The position numbers and the translations under genes were made by a program. Positions 7,720-14,693 of a stretch of 33,189 nucleotides of DNA are shown here, one piece after another (position 1 is the stretch's first letter; each line of letters opens with the position of its first letter). The notes beneath the pieces are model-generated. The model searched no databases, had not been told where the DNA came from, and saw only the letters and a program-made list of their open reading frames with translations. The stretch spans positions 1-33,189 of the forward strand of contig NZ_PVZB01000048.1 in NCBI RefSeq assembly GCF_003002025.1, written 5' to 3'. The DNA is from Paraburkholderia sp. BL25I1N1. Its GTDB lineage: Bacteria > Pseudomonadota > Gammaproteobacteria > Burkholderiales > Burkholderiaceae.

Positions 7720-8469
7720 ATGAAAATTCTGGTGGCAGTGAAGCGTGTGGTGGACTACAACGTGAAGGTTCGTGTGAAGACGGACAATACCGGGGTCGAC
7801 ATTGTGAATGTCAAGATGTCGATGAACCCGTTCGACGAAATCGCCGTTGAAGAAGCCGTGCGTTTGAAAGAAGCGGGTGTAGCGACAGAAGTGATTGCAG
7901 TGTCGGCCGGTGCCGCCCAATGCCAAGAAACCCTGCGCACGGCACTGGCGATGGGCGCGGACCGCGCGATCCTGATCGAGTCGAACGAGGAGTTGCAGCC
8001 GCTGGCGGTGGCGAAACTGCTAAGGGCGCTGGTCGACAAGGAGCGGCCTTCCATCGTGATTCTTGGCAAGCAAGCAATTGACGACGACTCGAACCAGACG
8101 GGCCAGATGCTCGCTGCGCTCGCAACGCTACCTCAGGCTACATTTGCGGCCCAGATCGCTGTGGCGAATGGAAAGGTCACGGTGTCGCGTGAGGTCGATG
8201 GCGGCACGGAAACCTTGTCACTAAAACTGCCCGCGGTTGTCACGACCGACCTGCGTTTGAACGAGCCACGCTATGTGACGTTGCCGAATATTATGAAGGC
8301 GAAGAAGAAACCGCTTGAGATTGTGACATCCGGAGACTTGGGCGTCGATGTCAAGCCGCGACTAAAAACACTGAAAGTCAGCGATCCGCCGAGGCGCTTA
8401 GCTGGCGTGAAAGTGGCAGACGTGAAGACATTGATCGAAAAACTCACAACCGAAGCCAAGGTTATTTAA
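7720..8469 (+). CDS. etfB: Electron transfer flavoprotein beta subunit
   Basis: This 249-residue small ETF subunit forms a heterodimer with EtfA and carries AMP. The pair shuttles electrons from acyl-CoA dehydrogenases to ETF-quinone oxidoreductase. The start MKILVAVKRVVDYNVKVRVK, the NPFDEIAVEEAVRLKE block and the signature LRLNEPRYVTLPNIMKAKKK are standard for the group I ETF beta family, and length is normal. A strong GAAGGAG site precedes the ATG. It lies 71 bp after hbd and 28 bp before etfA. The intergenic stretch before it could hold a separate promoter, but none is obvious. Confidence 0.96.
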   Translation: MKILVAVKRVVDYNVKVRVKTDNTGVDIVNVKMSMNPFDEIAVEEAVRLKEAGVATEVIAVSAGAAQCQETLRTALAMGADRAILIESNEELQPLAVAKLLRALVDKERPSIVILGKQAIDDDSNQTGQMLAALATLPQATFAAQIAVANGKVTVSREVDGGTETLSLKLPAVVTTDLRLNEPRYVTLPNIMKAKKKPLEIVTSGDLGVDVKPRLKTLKVSDPPRRLAGVKVADVKTLIEKLTTEAKVI

Positions 8470-8497
8470 TCAGCGTGAAATCGTAGAGACGAATGAG

Positions 8498-9454
8498 ATG
8501 ACAATTCTGGTAATTGCTGAGCACGATAACTCGTCGTTGAAGGCGGCGACACTAAACACCATCGGCGCTGGTGCGATGATAGCCACTTGCACAAATCAGG
8601 CTATTCATGTGCTCGTCGCCGGTCATGGTGCAATGGGAGTGGCGGAGGAGGTTGCCAGCGTGGCGGGAATCGAAAAGGTTCTTCTCGCGGATGCGCCTCA
8701 ACTGGCAGAAGGCCTCGCGGAGAACGTTGAGGCAACAGTGCTGAGCATCGCTCACGGCTACTCGCATATCCTGGCACCAGCTACCGCATACGGTAAAAAC
8801 ATCGGGCCGCGTATTGCCGCAAAGCTAGACGTTGCGCAGATCAGTGAAATTACGGCTGTAAATTCCGCCGATACGTTTGAGCGACCAATATACGCATCCA
8901 ATGTTATTTCGACTGTGCAGTCTAAAGATCCAATCAAGGTCATTACGGTCCGTGCAACCGGTTTTGAACCGGCCGCAATAGTAGGCGGTTGTGCATCGGT
9001 TGAGAGGATCGCAGCGGCGGCTGATGCAGGCGTCTCGCAATTCGTTAGCCGCGAGGTGACGAAGCTGGACCGTCCGGAACTGACGTCGGCGAACGTCATC
9101 GTATCGGGTGGGCGTGGTCTGGGTAGTGGCGAGAACTACACAAAGGTGCTCGAGCCTCTGGCCGACAAGCTGGGCGCTGCGATGGGCGCTTCCCGCGCAG
9201 CCGTCGATGCGGGGTACGTGCCAAACGATTATCAGGTCGGCCAGACAGGCAAGGTCGTCGCGCCGCAGCTGTACTTTGCGATTGGCATCTCCGGTGCGAT
9301 ACAGCATTTGGCCGGAATGAAGGACTCGAAGGTAATCGTCGCAATCAACAAAGATCCGGAAGCGCCAATTTTTAGCGTTGCGGATTATGGTCTGGTTGGA
9401 GATTTGTTTACGGTCGTTCCCGATCTCGTGAGCGAGGTTGAAAAAACCGTCTAA
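8498..9454 (+). CDS. etfA: Electron transfer flavoprotein alpha subunit
   Basis: This 318-residue large ETF subunit binds FAD and accepts electrons from acyl-CoA dehydrogenases. The N-terminal domain (MTILVIAEHDNSSLKAATLN) is ETF-like. The C-terminal FAD domain (about residues 195-315) shows SGGRGLGSGENY, GASRAAVDAGYVPNDYQVGQ, GISGAIQHLAGM and INKDPEAPIFSVADYGLVGD, all canonical. Length is normal and there is no lesion. Since gcdH is destroyed at the left edge and no other acyl-CoA dehydrogenase is in view, its electron donor must be encoded elsewhere. It is likely a second, pathway-specific ETF in addition to a housekeeping copy, but that is inference. Confidence 0.96.
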   Translation: MTILVIAEHDNSSLKAATLNTIGAGAMIATCTNQAIHVLVAGHGAMGVAEEVASVAGIEKVLLADAPQLAEGLAENVEATVLSIAHGYSHILAPATAYGKNIGPRIAAKLDVAQISEITAVNSADTFERPIYASNVISTVQSKDPIKVITVRATGFEPAAIVGGCASVERIAAAADAGVSQFVSREVTKLDRPELTSANVIVSGGRGLGSGENYTKVLEPLADKLGAAMGASRAAVDAGYVPNDYQVGQTGKVVAPQLYFAIGISGAIQHLAGMKDSKVIVAINKDPEAPIFSVADYGLVGDLFTVVPDLVSEVEKTV

Positions 9455-9563
9455 TCCCTTGAATCTCTGCCCAAGATCGGGCTGCTGCTGCTGCTGCGGA
9501 CTTATTCAGTCACGGTCTTTGCCGTGGACATATCTCCGCTCGCAGCAGGTAGGGCGGTGGTAC

Positions 9564-9587
9564 GGTAGCCAAGATGGTGGGGCTACC
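9564..9587. other. 7-bp stem hairpin downstream of etfA
   Basis: GGTAGCC at 9564-9570 pairs perfectly with 9581-9587 across a 10-base loop, 110 bp after the etfA stop. There is no T-run, so it is not a classical terminator. It may end or stabilise the operon transcript, or be incidental. Confidence 0.25.
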
Positions 9588-9652
9588 TAAGCACGTGGAT
9601 TCGCGTATTGGAGTTTGGTCACCGTTACTATTTGAGGAGTTAGGGGAAGGTT

Positions 9653-10021
9653 ATGCCAAACATTTCCGAGAGGGATGATCGATTTGAAGCAGCGCGATTG
9701 GCAAATCGTAGCGACGCCGAACTGTGGCGCTGGTTCTGTCTAATGTACGAGGAAGGGCGCATTAGATGGTGTAAGTCCGGTCATGGCTGGCTCGTGAGCG
9801 TTGATCACAAACATCTGGCGACAGAGTCGCAGTTTGATGCAGCCATTCGAAATGCTCGACAGCGTTTCGAGTCAGGGTGCCGGTGGTCACCGAAAGCTAA
9901 ACAAACATCAGGAATTGCATCTAAAGAATTGGATCGTCCAGTGCAAGTTGCAGACCGACCGACTTCGAATTCCGACGAGAAACGCCTAAAGCAAACCTCA
10001 AGGTTTCTGGCCGCACGCTGA
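9653..10021 (+). CDS. Small hypothetical protein
   Basis: This 122-residue protein has no membrane segment or signal peptide. The first 75 residues look structured and rich in aromatics (DAELWRWFCLMYEEGRIRWC, then HGWLVSVDHKHLATESQFD). The last 45 residues are polar and low in hydrophobics, as in a disordered tail. A GGGGAAGG site sits correctly before the ATG, and an apparent terminator follows at 10050-10072, both supporting a real gene. I do not recognise a named domain; I believe similar short proteins occur in Burkholderiaceae but cannot prove it here. No function is proposed. Confidence 0.6.
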   Translation: MPNISERDDRFEAARLANRSDAELWRWFCLMYEEGRIRWCKSGHGWLVSVDHKHLATESQFDAAIRNARQRFESGCRWSPKAKQTSGIASKELDRPVQVADRPTSNSDEKRLKQTSRFLAAR

Positions 10022-10049
10022 CCGGTTGACCCGTCTCAGCCGGTTGTCG

Positions 10050-10072
10050 TTTTCCAGGATGGAAAATTTTTT
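10050..10072 (+). terminator. Candidate intrinsic terminator after the small hypothetical gene
   Basis: TTTTCC-AGGAT-GGAAAA forms a 6-bp stem followed at once by six T residues on the plus strand, 28 bp after the stop at 10021. The stem is weak (two GC pairs), so efficiency is uncertain. It lies between the convergent hypothetical gene and the TetR gene. Confidence 0.4.
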
Positions 10073-10090
10073 GCAGGGTGCCTCTTCATA

Positions 10091-11530
10091 TCAAGTCTCC
10101 GTGGTGATCCCTCCTTGCGCGATGCGAATCGCCATAGTCTGCATTAGTTTAAAAACCGAGTCAGTGTTCGCCGGCAACTGCTGTTTGCCAAACATCAAAG
10201 TCGACGTACCTTCCAGCTGCGCAGCAATCAATGTTGCACGCGCCAGGCATTCGCGAGCGGTCGCGGATGAGTCTATCTCTCGCACTAGACCCGCATAAAT
10301 CGCCCGATAGGTAGAGTACACCTTTCCCACGAGTTCGCGTGTCCTCTCCGAGTGTTGGGCCAGTGCGAACATTTCAAAGGAAAATCGACATACCCGCGGA
10401 TCACGACCTTCCTCAGAGACGTCTTTGACAAGTTTGCGCAGACGATCAAGCGCAGATTTTCCGTCTGGATTCCCCATTTCTGTATACCGGTCCAAATAGA
10501 GCTTCATTAGCGCATCAATCGTCGAATGGAGCAGATCGTCATATGTTGGAAAGTAGTTCTGAAGCGCAGATGGGAGAATGCCAAGCTCCCTGGCCACTCG
10601 CGCTTGCGTGAAGTTCCCATATCCTTCTGTGGCGAGAAGGTTCGCGGCAGAGGAGACGATCTCGTTGATCTTGACCTCCCTGCGTTTCCCCTGAACCGTT
10701 GGTCGGTAGTAGACTTCATTCTGTCCCGTTGCGCGTATAGTCAGCTCGAATAGTCGCTGCTGGAATCGATCTTCAGGGTCAATGGGCGCGATGCGTGCAC
10801 TGGCGCTATCGTCCGCGCCTACCGAAGGATCGGCTAAACAATGGAAAAGAGTATCGTTCCCCGGCGTCTTTGTGGACAAACCGACGATCAATTTCACAGC
10901 CCGCTTCGTTACGCGAATGAACTCTGCGTAGTCCTTATCTGAGTCTCCGCCGTGATAAGCGAAGATCATCATCCCGGTAATTTGGGAGACAAGAATGGAT
11001 GCGCGTACCAGGCACTCCTCGCTGGTCAAAGCTGGGTGAATCTCGGCCAACAATTTCGAAAATATGCACCGACACTCCGCATACGTGTCGTCGACGAGCG
11101 CCGCTGCAAACGAATCGTGCTGGGAGAAAGCCCAGATTTGAAACATAAACTTCGGTAAGTCGGTTTCGTTGATATCTTGGATAATTCGCTCCACCAACAC
11201 AGAGCAACGCCGCGCCGCACTGGCATCTTTCCGATTTGCTATTTCCCGGTAGGTGTCCAGTGTCTGGTTCAAGTATGCCTGCAAGGTTACACGTAGCAAC
11301 TCTTCTTTCGTCCGATAGTAATACTGAAGATTTCCTAGTGTAATGCCAACGCGACTGGCCACGCGGCGGGTTGTAAACCTAGCGTACCCATCCTCCTGGA
11401 ACGTTTGCTGGGCGGCATGGATGATCTGGGTAATGCGTAGCTCCCGATTTCGCCCCGTAGTCGTTCCTGTGCCGGACTTAGGCTGTCTAGCCTCATCAAG
11501 CGTCCAGTGCTTCACCGCCTTTTTCTGCAT
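10091..11530 (-). CDS. Tandem TetR-family regulator (two complete TetR units in one protein)
   Basis: This 479-residue protein is about twice the usual TetR length of 190-230. It contains two TetR DNA-binding domains. The first is at residues 32-78 (FTTRRVASRVGITLGNLQYYY, first 20 residues of the recognition region); the second is at 286-332 (FTQARVARELGILPSALQNY). Each is followed by a helical ligand/dimer region with matching landmarks: KFMFQIWAFSQHDSF versus RFSFEMFALAQHSERTR, and EECLVRASILVSQITGMM versus ARECLARATLIAAQLEGTS. The start at 11530 is supported by AGGGGAG just upstream; an upstream extension to 11671 has no such site. It is transcribed away from the large plus-strand catabolic cluster, separated only by a dead IS3 element, so it may originally have been the divergent regulator of that cluster. 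Confidence 0.9.
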   Translation of the reverse strand: MQKKAVKHWTLDEARQPKSGTGTTTGRNRELRITQIIHAAQQTFQEDGYARFTTRRVASRVGITLGNLQYYYRTKEELLRVTLQAYLNQTLDTYREIANRKDASAARRCSVLVERIIQDINETDLPKFMFQIWAFSQHDSFAAALVDDTYAECRCIFSKLLAEIHPALTSEECLVRASILVSQITGMMIFAYHGGDSDKDYAEFIRVTKRAVKLIVGLSTKTPGNDTLFHCLADPSVGADDSASARIAPIDPEDRFQQRLFELTIRATGQNEVYYRPTVQGKRREVKINEIVSSAANLLATEGYGNFTQARVARELGILPSALQNYFPTYDDLLHSTIDALMKLYLDRYTEMGNPDGKSALDRLRKLVKDVSEEGRDPRVCRFSFEMFALAQHSERTRELVGKVYSTYRAIYAGLVREIDSSATARECLARATLIAAQLEGTSTLMFGKQQLPANTDSVFKLMQTMAIRIAQGGITTET

Positions 11531-11829
11531 GCTGGCTCCCCTAAAAAATCTTGTACGACCCAAGCTACAGCTATAGGTCGAACAAATGGTATCACGAAAT
11601 ATTGAAATGTTTTTTTTGATGTTAGAGTCCGCGACCGATGGTTCCTGATTTGACAAATTGGTCCGGAACATCGGCGCTCGAATTTGGTGACAGAGCCATA
11701 TGCGCCGCCTATCAGAACGATGTCCACGCGAACTGTACGTCTCACGAGGCAGTATTTTCCCTTACTTTAACGATCTTGCCTCTAGGTCCATCAGCGACTA
11801 TTATTAGGTCAAGCGTACATATCGTTAAG
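11531..11829. promoter_or_regulatory. Leader region of the tandem TetR gene
   Basis: This 299-bp AT-richer gap between the TetR start and the second IS3 remnant must hold the regulator's promoter. It contains an 8-bp inverted repeat, TTAACGAT at 11767-11774 and ATCGTTAA at 11821-11828, with a 46-bp spacer that is wide for a single operator. The right arm abuts the IS end. No coding sequence is evident. Confidence 0.3.
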
Positions 11830-11896
11830 CGACCTACCCCAACAAACCGGGTCAGTCAGAAGCTAGGAAAGTTCGTTTTCGGAGAAGAGGACGAAC

Positions 11897-12156
11897 ATGA
11901 AGAAGCGCTTTACGGAAGAGCAAATCACCGGGTTGCTGAAGGAAGCCGAGGCCGGCGTGCCGGCAAAGGAGCTGTGCAGCAAGCACGGCTTCAGTGACGC
12001 GTCGTTACAAGTGGCGCGAAGTTCGGCGGCAGGGAGGTGTCGGAAGCGCGCCGACTGCAGGAGCTGGAAGCCGAGAACGCGCGGCTGAAGGAACTGCTGG
12101 CCGAAGCGATGCTAGTTATGGAAGCGTTGAAGGTGGCCGTCCAGGGAAAGCCCTGA
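11897..12156 (+). pseudogene. IS3-family orfA remnant (frameshifted)
   Basis: The first about 36 residues (MKKRFTEEQITGLLKEAEAG, then VPAKELCSKHGFSDAS) are the classic helix-turn-helix of an IS3 OrfA. The expected FYKWRAKFGG continues only after small deletions around 12005-12020 that throw the frame. The rest is then readable in another frame as EVSEARRLQELEAENARLKE and LLAEAMLVMEALKVAVQGKP, ending at the TGA at 12154-12156. The leucine-zipper coiled coil is thus still visible but disconnected from the HTH. Confidence 0.8.
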
Positions 12157-12656
12157 GCCCACAAGCCAAGCGCGAAGCAGTGGCGGCGATTCTGGAGAAG
12201 GTAAACATCTCGTAGCGCCGCGCCTGCCAGCTTGTCGGGCTATGTCGCCGCGTGTTGCATTACGAGGCGATGCCGGACCGCGAGAACGAAGCGCTGACGG
12301 CGCGCCTGGTGGAACTGGCGCATGACGGGCGGCGCTTCGGCTTCCGGCGGCTGCATGCACTCGTGGAGCGCGAAGGCATTCACGCGAATCACAAGCGCGT
12401 GCATAGCCTTTATCGTGAAGCTGGGCTGGCTTGGCCGTGCGACGCCGCCGTCGGTGCCACGGCGTCATGATTGAACGTGAGCAGTTGGCATTGACGGGCG
12501 GGCCTAACCAGGGTTGGTCAATTGACCTCGAGATGGATGCACTGTCGAACGGGCGGCGTCTGAAGTGCCTGACTGTCGTAGATGATTTCACCAAGGAGGC
12601 AGTCGATATCGTCGCGGAACACGGCATGTCCGGCTTGTACGTCGCGCGACCATTAC
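12144..12656 (+). pseudogene. IS3-family orfB remnant (stop, frameshift, 3' truncation)
   Basis: From about 12144 the frame reads LSPQAKREAVAAILEKVNIS, then a TAG at 12213-12215 where the family has Gln, then RRACQLVGLCRRVLHYEA and FGFRRLHALVEREGIHANHK. Near 12430 an extra five bases (a TGGC-like duplication) shift the frame. It then resumes as VRRRRRCHG, WSIDLEMDALSNGRRLK (first catalytic Asp region) and LTVVDDFTKEAVDIVAEHGM. The match ends at GLYVAR near 12650. The second Asp and the Glu of the DDE triad are absent, so this copy cannot transpose. Confidence 0.82.
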
Positions 12657-12969
12657 TTTGTTCAAGTGACGTAAGTATGCCTGCGTTCGGCGAAATCTTA
12701 TCACATTGTAAGGACGCCTATGTCCATCGTTCTTCTCAGTCACGCCGGGTATTTCGCCGAATCCGCCCAAAAAATGCTTAGCTGGCACCACAGTCCCGGA
12801 CGTCAGGTCAGCACCGATTTGCGGTGTTTGCAATTGAAGATTTGAAATCTCGTGCAGAGGCAGGTGGCCGACAGGCACCCGGCTATGGCCTGTACGAACC
12901 TATCGTAAGAAAAATCTCGTGATTACCATCGACCTGTAGATAAACGTGGTCGGCCATGTAGGGGATGAC
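12657..12969. other. 313-bp gap preceding the catabolic cluster
   Basis: No gene is supported here. It presumably contains the promoter for the DUF1329 gene, although I could not assign -35/-10 boxes. Bases 12751-12773 match bases 2-24 of the window at 18 of 23 positions without gaps, which may mark a shared mobile-element end. Confidence 0.4.
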
Positions 12970-14364
12970 ATGAAGATGAAGCTGGAGTTGATGAAGGTAA
13001 GTGCTGCTGCAATCGCGCTGGCTGCGGCGATGTCCGGGAGTTGGGCTGCCGGTCCGGAAGACCTGGGTAAAAGTCTCACTCCATCCGGTGCGGAGATGAG
13101 TGGAAATAGTGACGCCACTATTCCGGTCTGGACGGGAGCCGAGCCGCCGCGCGCAGGATGGATTTACGGCAAAAATCGCAAAACCTACTGGCCGCACAGT
13201 GACGACAAGCCGCTGTTCATCATCGACGCGTCCAACGTCGGCAAATATGCGGATCACCTTACGGTTGGCGAGATTGAACTGCTCAAGACGAAAAAGGGGT
13301 ACACCATGCCGGTATATTCCACCCATCGAGACTGTGGCATCCCTGACTTTGTTGCGAAGAATACCGTGCTGAATGCCCAAGGGCGCGGGAAAATCGGCGC
13401 CGATGGCTGGTCGCTCGAAGATGCGGCGTTGCCGGGTATTCCTTTCCCGTTCCCGAAAACTGGCATCGAAGCAATCTGGAACTGGCTGGCAAAATATCAG
13501 GGGGTCGGGAATGAAGAAGCGCGAGCGGTCTCGTATTTGTCGGCGCCACCAGGATCGGGGCGTGATGGCCTCGCGTATGTTAGTAGCGATGTCTTTTTCT
13601 ATCCGAATGCACAAAAGGGTACCTCCAGTCCCAAGGACAACGGTGGCGTCCAGATTGCCAGCCACTACAATGCTCTGGAGCCTGCTTCCCAGCTCGGGTT
13701 TGCCAGTAACCAGACCTATTACTACAATAAGGATAACGAATCCTATGCCTATTTCCCTGGTCAGCGCCGCGTGCGCCGGCAGCCATCGTATGGCTACGAC
13801 GCACCTATCATCGGATTTGAAAACCAGTACCCGGTTGACGACCAGCAAGTTTTTTACGGTAATCCGGATCGTTACAACTGGAAGCTTGTCGGCAAGAAAG
13901 AACTATATGTTTCCTATAACAATTTTCTTGCATGGGACAGTACGGGCGACTACAAGCAGAACCTGGGCCCTGACTACGTGAAGCCGTCCGGACGGCGCTA
14001 TGAATTGCATCGCGTTTGGGTACTCGAGGCGACGGTTAAAGATGGCGTGCGACATTCGGCACCGAAACGCACGGTGTACCTAGACGAGGATAGCTGGATG
14101 ACGGTGGCAGGCGAAGACTACGACGCGAAAGGAAATCTGTGGCGAGTTCACGAAGCCAGTCCGACGCCGGCCTACGAGCTAGGTGCTTGCGTTGCAGGTA
14201 CGTACGTCTTCAATGACTTGATCAGTGGACGTTACGTCTGGGACCAAATCTGGTCGGGTCAAGGCACCAAGGATACCCGGTTCTTCACGGACCGATCGCA
14301 AGACCCGCGTCTGAGCCTCGACTGGTTTTCACCGGAAAACTTGCGTGCGATTAGCGAGCGTTGA
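12970..14364 (+). CDS. DUF1329 family secreted protein
   Basis: This 464-residue protein has an N-terminal signal peptide: KMKLELMK, then the hydrophobic VSAAAIALAAAMSGSWA and a likely cleavage before AGPEDLG. The remainder fits the DUF1329 family, whose members are about 450 residues and are distantly related to LolA/LolB-type lipid carriers of the periplasm. Supporting segments are EDLGKSLTPSGAEMSGN, IPVWTG, QRRVRRQPSYGYDAPIIGFE and RRYELHRVWVLEATVKDGVR, and an ending DPRLSLDWFSPENLRAI. The ATG at 12970 follows AGGGGATGAC; an upstream ATG at 12946 lacks a site and spoils the signal peptide. DUF1329 and DUF1302 genes habitually sit together beside RND transporters in hydrophobic-compound catabolic loci, as here. 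The biochemical role is not established. Confidence 0.85.
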   Translation: MKMKLELMKVSAAAIALAAAMSGSWAAGPEDLGKSLTPSGAEMSGNSDATIPVWTGAEPPRAGWIYGKNRKTYWPHSDDKPLFIIDASNVGKYADHLTVGEIELLKTKKGYTMPVYSTHRDCGIPDFVAKNTVLNAQGRGKIGADGWSLEDAALPGIPFPFPKTGIEAIWNWLAKYQGVGNEEARAVSYLSAPPGSGRDGLAYVSSDVFFYPNAQKGTSSPKDNGGVQIASHYNALEPASQLGFASNQTYYYNKDNESYAYFPGQRRVRRQPSYGYDAPIIGFENQYPVDDQQVFYGNPDRYNWKLVGKKELYVSYNNFLAWDSTGDYKQNLGPDYVKPSGRRYELHRVWVLEATVKDGVRHSAPKRTVYLDEDSWMTVAGEDYDAKGNLWRVHEASPTPAYELGACVAGTYVFNDLISGRYVWDQIWSGQGTKDTRFFTDRSQDPRLSLDWFSPENLRAISER

Positions 14365-14693
14365 GGCTTGCGCCAAGATTTCTGGCAGGCCTCCAATAAC
14401 TGCCGCTGCCGCTCCGTCTGTTCCGAAAATACACGGGCCGGCAGCATTAACGACTGCATGGGATATATGCCGCCATCACCCCGGTATAACCAGTTGGCAA
14501 GATTGGTCAGTAATGTCGGGGCTCGCTGCTTGCATGAGTTCCCCCGGCGCGGGCGAGTAGTCGAAGACTGCTGCAACCTCATCACCTCGACCTCACAAGT
14601 TTTGGAGATGTATTTCATCCGCTGCCTTGCACATTTAAGTGCATCGGTTTGACAGTATCCAGATGGATTGAACAGAGAAAAATAGGAGCGAGG
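14365..14693. other. 329-bp gap between the DUF1329 and DUF1302 genes
   Basis: No gene is supported here. An inverted repeat TGCAC-N6-GTGCA lies at 14628-14643 and a TTGACA-like -35 box at 14649-14654, but no good -10 box follows and it is very close to the start codon. The TGCAC/GTGCA arms are the same as in the palindrome at 6587-6598, with a different spacer. Confidence 0.35.

Larger units (their letters stand above)
11830..12656 (+). mobile_element. Decayed IS3-family (IS407-like group) element, right end missing
   Basis: The left end shows GACCTACCCCAACAAACCGG followed by a short leader and an ATGAAGAAGCG orfA start, the layout of IS3-family elements of this group. It contains a frameshifted orfA and a multiply broken orfB that stops matching after GLYVAR near 12650. 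No right inverted repeat or target duplication was found. Confidence 0.75.

Noticed and set aside
9481..9498. CTG trinucleotide run
   Set aside because: About five to six repeats in an intergenic stretch after etfA; too short to call a functional repeat.
12883..13848. Minus-strand open frame of 321 codons over the DUF1329 gene
   Set aside because: The plus strand encodes a signal peptide and DUF1329 landmarks with a good ribosome site; the opposite frame shows no family pattern.
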